64,000 nucleotides of DNA. Origin: Polytrichum commune. Taxonomy: Eukaryota > Streptophyta > Polytrichopsida > Polytrichales > Polytrichaceae. Shown piece after piece: positions 58,501 to 64,000 of the stretch (the first letter of the stretch is position 1; each line of letters begins with the position of its first letter). The DNA lies in contig OX485804.1 of the NCBI GenBank assembly GCA_950295325.1, positions 17,918,001-17,982,000 on the forward strand, given 5' to 3'. The notes beneath the pieces are model-generated. The model did not search any database, was not told where the DNA came from, and saw only the letters and a list, made by a program, of their open reading frames with translations. The translations under genes were made by a program, and so were the position numbers.

Positions 58501-60165
58501 AGTCATTGCATAATTGTATAATTTTTGAAAGAGAGAAATCTCTGATTCCCTGTGGTGACTGCAGTGGAGACTATGGACCGGACATGACAGTTGAAAAGCT
58601 GAAAGATTTCCACCGGCGCCGACTTGCGGTGCTTTCAGATGCAGGACCTGATCTCCTGGCACTTGAAACCATCCCCTGCAAACTTGAAACTCAGGTTCAT
58701 CTTCTATTTTTGCTTTGGTCCATCTGATGAGTTTCACCATCATCTTCCTTTACAATTGCAGAGCAAGCAGTAATCCTGAATTGTTTTAATGGGGTTTTCA
58801 TTCTCTGAATTTGCTTTGTGAACCAATTATCATTCAAAACTGCTGTATTGAAGTATCTGTGTTGATGAATTAGTCCAAGACCCTTACTGTATTGTGGCGA
58901 GATTCATTCCCTTCAGGCCAAACCAATCTCCTTATTCAGAAATTCTTCAAATATTGTGTTCTTTAATAACTTATAGCTTCTAAAAAGAGGATGAAAATTC
59001 ATGCCCTGAACCTTTGAAGAAATTTTTATTTGTTTGGAATACACTTGTCCTTGCAGGCATTGGTTGAGTTACTAGATGAAGAAAAGTTGCCAATACCAGC
59101 CTGGATTTCCTTCAATTCAAAAGATGGAGTGAATGTAGTTAAGGGTGATTCAATGGCTGAGTGTGTTACTTTGGCAGACAAATGCTCTAAAGTAGTGGCT
59201 GTTGGTATTAACTGCACTCCTCCCCGCTTTATTCTTCACCTCATCCGTGCAGCTCGCAAGGTAAATAGCGTACTGATTCCTCGTTTTTGGGAAATGGCTG
59301 ATTGGGTAGGTGTAGTGAAATTCACATCTTTCTGAGGTGAATTGATTTCTCTTGTTTCTTTCAGGTTTTGTATTTACCCTCTCAGCCCAGTCTTTTTGCT
59401 ATTCACTATGTCTTGCTTTAAGTATTTGCAGCCAGAACCCACAGTTGTACAAGTAACTGGTGCTGACAATATGAGCACTGTTTCTTTTTTCTTCAACAGG
59501 TGACCAAGAAGCCCATAGTCGTGTACCCGAATAGTGGAGAGCGTTATGATCCCACCCTTAAGCAATGGGTAGTATGTATTTCTTCACAGTGAAACCTCAC
59601 GTTTTGCTATCTTTGTCAATCTGCTGATGCATTAAGAGTGGAAACAAATAGTTACAGTAAAGGGTGGTTATTACCCTACTCACATCTGTCTGGAAGTACA
59701 TACACACATGTGTGACATGATCTGCATCATGGAGAAAATACGGTAGTGTCTCATTACAGTGAGGATAAAAATACTGCACAAGTAAATTTCTGCAGGGAAT
59801 TCAGTTGGGTACTTCATACTAATGTCCTGGTATTTTCTTTGTTCCTTTAATGTAATCATTTCATGAAACAAAAAAAAAAGAGATATCTGAGAATAAGCAG
59901 ATGTCTACTCACTGCATTTGATGACGAGCTGGTGTGGAGGTTTTATTTATGTGCCCTGGAAAACAATTGCAAAGGCCTTATATGTCCATGTGTGGGCATT
60001 TTACAGGAGTCTACTGGGATTTCTGATGGAGATTTTGTTTCGTATGTACCTGAATGGCGCAAAGCTGGTGCTCAGCTTATTGGCGGTTGCTGCAGAACTA
60101 CTCCTGCAACCATAGGAGCCATCTCCAAGGCTTTGCATGAAGATTGTGTTTTGGGCTACAAGTAG
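55555..60165 (+). CDS. HMT: Homocysteine S-methyltransferase, seven exons
   Basis: The enzyme transfers a methyl group from S-methylmethionine to homocysteine, giving two methionines, and is part of the plant SMM cycle. Exons I infer: 55555-55797, 56478-56534, 57649-57872, 58565-58694, 59057-59260, 59500-59571 and 60007-60165. All introns are GT..AG and phases agree, giving 362 residues; plant HMTs are about 330-350. Exon 1 has TDGGFATQLE, and exons 2-3 join at SASYQ-like STASYQ/ATIQGF. LALETIPCKLE is in exon 4. The three zinc-binding cysteines are in VAVGINCTPP (exon 5, about Cys271) and GGCCRTTP (exon 7, about Cys338 and 339). The N-terminal ~30 residues are acidic and not conserved. Intron 2 carries a 5S-rRNA-derived insert. 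No organelle targeting signal is evident, so a cytosolic enzyme is likely. No frame breaks were seen. Confidence 0.95.
57139..57262 (+). mobile_element. 5S-rRNA-derived sequence in HMT intron 2
   Basis: The ~120-bp segment aligns with the plant 5S rRNA consensus along its length. Matches include CTGGATCCCA, GGAACTC, GGTTAAGC at the box A position, and GGATGGGTGACC at the intermediate element/box C position, with correct spacing. It is too diverged to be a functional 5S gene. Such sequences occur in Cassandra TRIM retrotransposons, whose LTRs carry 5S in vascular plants, and in 5S-derived SINEs. TGTAACC at about 57090 upstream could be an LTR start, but no matching LTR end or TSD was found. 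Confidence 0.7.
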
Positions 60166-60859
60166 TATTTTCCATCATAGAGGCAACTGTATCAACAATT
60201 TCAGCAGAAAAAACAGGTTTTGAATTCATATGTGGAAGATGGATATAGATATTAGTGGAGCATAGGGCTGTGTGAAAACTGCAGTCTGATGCTGGAGTGA
60301 GCAAGTACCTTAAGAATTTTCCCACTAACAGTTCTAGAACCTTTCCTCAACTTGGACCCATATGCTCAAATTTCCGCAGTAAGATTATGTCAGGATTCCA
60401 CAAGTCACCTGCAGTCAGAAATTAGATTATAAAGCTATATATGTACCTAACAGTCCTTAGTTCCATCTTAAGCCGCAAAGTGTGAAATATTTGGTATCCC
60501 TGCATGCAAAAGCTCTGTATAGGTGTGCAGAGCAAGTATTGGTATCCTCCTCCTAGGGTGATATCTACTACTTTTTATGGAGCTTCAGTTTCAGGATGCA
60601 ATTTTCTTCAAGTCACATGCAGAGACTCCAAGCTGGAAGTTTTTTTTTTTACAATCTTATTAGTCAGCAACTTTGGAATTGTGAAGATGAATATGGAACC
60701 CTATTATGTGGGGTGCATTTATGTTGCGTGATTGTTGTTTCAGTTTAATTGTTCCAACAATTAAACAATTGTCTGCTTTTGTAAATATATACTAAAATAG
60801 AAAACCCTTATTCGGTTACTTAGTTCACCTACTTGTATATGTATGTTTTCAAGTCAACA
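60166..60859 (+). other. HMT 3' flank / probable 3' UTR
   Basis: No further gene is visible. The 3' UTR probably lies in the first few hundred bases; TGTAAATATATACT near 60780 is a possible polyadenylation-region sequence, but no canonical AATAAA was found. The stretch ends where the second LINE begins. Confidence 0.45.
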
Positions 60860-61891
60860 CTGCAGGATCAGGTGTATATAGCCCCAATAATAATACCCAA
60901 ATATCAAAAAGATAACCAGGCTACCAAATAATACTCAGAGCTGAATTAAACGCAATACTCATTGCCATCAAAAACATAAAAATTACCCAAATAGACACAC
61001 ATATATTTATTGATAGCCTTAACAACGTGTACGTAATAAATAACCATATACAACATCCAACATCACAACATAGAAACTACTCATAGCAGCCATAGTGAGA
61101 CAAATATATTGGACCCCACACAAAATCCACATACATAAAGTCCGAGCACACTCGGGCATCATTGGAAATGAATTAGCCGATGAACTAGCAAATGAAGGGA
61201 CAACCAAAGAAAAACCAAAAAGAACCCCACCATTCACATAGCCCATCCGACCCCATATTGGCTAGCTAGCTCCCCAACAACCACACACGACAGAGCCATC
61301 CGCAACCTACGCACCTTCATAACAAAAGAACATGGAAACCAAGTAACAACCTTTGCCAAAAATAAATTCCCATTAGTAGACAAATGGCTATCAAACACCC
61401 AAATAATCCAGAAATTCTCTAACCATTTTTGGCATAATGACAAAATACCAGATACCCAAATCACCCAAACACTAAAATTTAGATATGCCCAATATATGGG
61501 CAACCACATGAAAAATATATTTTGGCCCCTGACACAACAAAATCCCAATTGTACACTATGCCATAAGAACGAACGAGACACGTGGCCCCATTTACTATCT
61601 ACATGCGAACACCCATACTTAAAAGGGCTTCGAATTGCAAGACATAACAAAGCCGTACATCTTATCACCCAGACGCTACAAGCCAATAAAAACACAAGGT
61701 TCCTTACCATGGTCAATGCAGGCCATCTCAACAACCGACCACAAGAACAAACAATACCCGTCTGGCTACTACAATGCACATGCCACCAAAAGCCATGCCA
61801 TTGCCAAGCCAAACTTAAACCGGACATCCTATGCATGATCGGAGCCCCAAATCATATAACTTTGCCTATACCACCATCACCCAGTGACACA

Positions 61892-62272
61892 GCAAGAGAG
61901 AAGAAATTGAAATGCCCGTTCGACCCACCCTTGGTATTATACCCTCTGGGCATAATAACAGTGGTGCAGGACTATTAACCCTTCTTGGGTGGGCACTGTA
62001 GTTATCGGGGTAATCAAGGTGGATGCCTCGTATGGACGTTGTGTTCTAATGTTAGTGACTTGGCATGTGCTATGTGGTTTTGCTTGTCATGAGATTATGG
62101 CCCACAACCCTAGCTTGGGTTGGAGTGGTTCCTTAGCTGTCATTGGCATTTAATCTTTTCTTTTCATCCTAATTATTAATTTGTTGGTGGGTATTTGGGG
62201 TTATTATGGTAGTTGTGTATCTGTTGGTAGTGGCTCGTTGTTTTCTATTCTCCTTTTGTGTAGGATTATGGA
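61892..62272. mobile_element. 381-bp insertion within the second LINE
   Basis: Coding homology stops after PPSPSDT at about 61890 and resumes at TIQFIEF from about 62280. The insert is flanked by CAGTGACACA (61882-61891) and CAGTCACACA (62273-62282), a 10-bp near-repeat with one mismatch. It is G/T-rich with no ORF. A pyrimidine tract followed by TGTAG at its right end looks like a splice acceptor but may be chance. Its class is unknown. Confidence 0.5.
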
Positions 62273-62648
62273 CAGTCACACAATACAATTCATTGAATTC
62301 ATATATTGCCACGATAGATTCCCCGAACAAGCCATCACACAAAAACACGCCAAATACGACCCACTAAATAACACTATCTAGAATAATGGTTGGAAAACCA
62401 ACCCCATCATAATAATTACAGCTGGAGTACGAGGAACCATACATGAACACTCCATTAAGAAACTCACATAACTAAAAATTCCAAAATCAAACATCAAAAA
62501 ACTCATGAAGGACATCCACCAAAACACCATTAAATACCTCACCTACCTAGTACTAAACAAACGAAAACTAGACAAACAAACAAACAAACAAACACTTGTC
62601 CCTCAACCCTAACAAAAACGGACTACTAGCAACCCATCAGAGCCCACC

Positions 62649-62724
62649 TCCCCAAAGGAGGCCTAAAACCATATACTGCATCACGGAATACCGTGATCAG
62701 TATAAGGCCAACGGGCTCGAAGTC
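62649..62724 (+). other. Stem-loops in the 3' UTR of the second LINE
   Basis: CCTCCCCAAAGGAGG forms a small hairpin. Just after it, ATACTG(C)ATCACGG and CCGTGATCAGTAT form a 13-bp stem with one bulged C and an AATA loop, enclosed by GGCC on both sides. Structured 3' ends are used by many LINE reverse transcriptases to recognise their RNA. Confidence 0.7.
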
Positions 62725-62770
62725 ACGCTGGTATGAAAATACGGGCGTTATTTTTTCTTTTTCTTTTTCT

Positions 62771-64000
62771 TGTTTGGCCTTGCAAGAAAGTGTTATATTG
62801 TGTGATTGTTTAAATGTTAGTAATATGATAATTTGGCCTCAAATGTTGTACTATTTAGGTTTTTAAATGATAGATAAGCCATTTCAATGTAAGATGTCAT
62901 TTTGTATACCTAACGAAGATACATAAGTGTGAAAGAACATTTGTATTGAAGAATATGCTCACATTGTTCCTCAAAGTTCCCCAATGCTCACAACATTCCC
63001 CAAGATTTTCCAAGGTTCTCCGATGCTTACTACGTACCCTTGCATGTTCCAAAGAACTGATCATATGAAATACATGTGAATCCCATCACTTATGAATATT
63101 AATTACCTCTATTATATGACTAATTGTGCTTATAAAGTGTCCTATTATGAATGTCATAGTCATAGAATGGAGGTAGATTTACCTTAGAAAGTTTGGTCGA
63201 TGGGAAATGCATCATATAGTCGAGGTCTTGTATAATCAAGTGTCATAATTATAGGGGCTAGACTATATAGTTTAAAAGCACTACAGATCAATAAAGGGGA
63301 CCCACTTTTTTTTTGTGATGGTCTTTTCCCAAAAAAGAGGCAGTGATTAAAAAAATCATAAATATTATGGTTACTTGTTGATAACTCTACAATGTAGAGC
63401 TTGAGTGGTCCACATAAACGGGGATTCTCATAATTAAAGGAGAATTATGCTCCCCTGATACATGGTCCTACAATGTAGCCAAAGAGATATGTTTCAAAGT
63501 GGGTCAATTGAGGTTTGTTTGTTGTCTACCTTTCATTTGTTGAGTATAAGGTATGTGAAGCATGTTATAGCTAGTTAGTGTATGTGTTCATGGGTTTCTT
63601 CATTACTTGTGGGGGTATTTTGATGCGTTTAAGCGTTTGAATGAAATGTTCATGGATGGTGATTTTGATTCCCACCATGATAGTAATGAGGGGGTTTACT
63701 TCCAACCTTCATGTTGGAGGTGTTGTCTGAGGTGGTTGTATTGGGAAATCTATCATGGCTCATAGTGTAACAAAAGCTACTTTGGAAATTGGGCGAAACT
63801 TATGGGATCTCCTTTTTTCCACCTCTCAAACTTTGAGATAATTATAGGATTTTAAATAGGGTATGCGCATGAGACCCATTGTCTTAAATCTTGGATTGGC
63901 GTATGCACGGCCAGCTTGGTCCACCCATCATAGCAAGACAAGCTAGAAAGCCAAGTTTTAATAGCTTGATACCGCCCTTTAGGTATGATCGTTTAAGCAT
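62771..64000. other. No recognisable gene; dispersed repeat
   Basis: AT-rich sequence. About 63480-63740 resembles 26990-27240 (ATGAGGGGGTTTAC.TTCCAAC), and 63750-63975 is an inverted copy of 16935-17145. Both indicate decayed dispersed repeats. No ORF with a motif. Confidence 0.5.

Larger units (their letters stand above)
60860..62770 (+). mobile_element. 5'-truncated Dualen/RandI-like LINE, second copy
   Basis: Only the 3' part of ORF2 and the 3' UTR remain. Read through stops and frameshifts it gives RNase H (GSGVYSP, SELNAI, FIDSLNNVYV, KVRAHSGIIGNELADELA), then FWHNDK and CTLCHKNERDTWPHLLSTC (zinc finger). WLLQCTCHQKPCHCQAKLKP (knuckle plus PD), TIQFIEFIYCHDRF and HAKYDP (restriction-like nuclease) follow. 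The order and many residues match the main LINE, but the 3' UTR differs, so it is a related family. The tail is (TTTTTC)n near 62748-62770. Unlike the main LINE, it keeps Glu in SELNAI. A 381-bp insert interrupts the nuclease. No TSD could be assigned. Confidence 0.85.

Overview
The window is nuclear DNA from a repeat-rich green plant. Three things point there: a seven-exon homocysteine S-methyltransferase gene of plant type, a plant-like RPC4 gene, and a 5S-rRNA-derived sequence that matches the plant 5S consensus. The very large Dualen/RandI-like LINE would be unusual for a flowering plant, so I lean towards a seed-free plant or a streptophyte relative. That placement is inference. Only two host genes are recognisable. 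Nearly everything else is mobile DNA, much of it delimited here by terminal inverted repeats (TIRs) and target-site duplications (TSDs).

Layout. 0-8 kb: MITEs, decayed DNA, and one stretch at 4.1-4.9 kb that may hold exons of an unidentified gene. 7.3-9.4 kb: RPC4 (RNA polymerase III subunit, minus strand, intronless), with its 3' end in a ~505-bp tandem duplication and a 1.2-kb fold-back element about 45 bp upstream of its start codon. 10.6-29.9 kb: gene-poor DNA with MITEs, three tRNA-like SINE candidates, an LTR-like segment and a hAT-type MITE with poly-G ends. 29.9-44.6 kb (minus strand): one full-length but inactivated LINE bounded by a 12-bp TSD. 44.6-54.8 kb: MITEs, a pogo/Tigger relic and a ~296-bp tandem array. 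55.5-60.2 kb: HMT (plus strand). 60.9-62.8 kb: a 5'-truncated second LINE of the same clade. The rest is decayed repeat.

The standout is the 14.7-kb LINE. It has an ORF1 (split by a 1,047-bp hAT insertion flanked by a perfect 8-bp TSD) and, 7 nt downstream, a very long ORF2 broken by stops and frameshifts. The ORF2 order is: hydrophobic repeat leader, two 2A-like motifs, APE endonuclease, reverse transcriptase, Cys cluster and Pro-rich linker, a domain resembling the PCIF1/CAPAM mRNA cap-adenosine methyltransferase, RNase H, zinc finger, a CxC-type knuckle, and a restriction-like endonuclease. A tRNA-headed SINE at 13.2 kb carries the same 3' tail and terminal stem-loop as this LINE, so it probably borrowed the LINE's machinery.

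No CRISPR array, intact rRNA or tRNA gene, or operon was seen. All domain calls come from reading motifs by eye; none was checked by database search.
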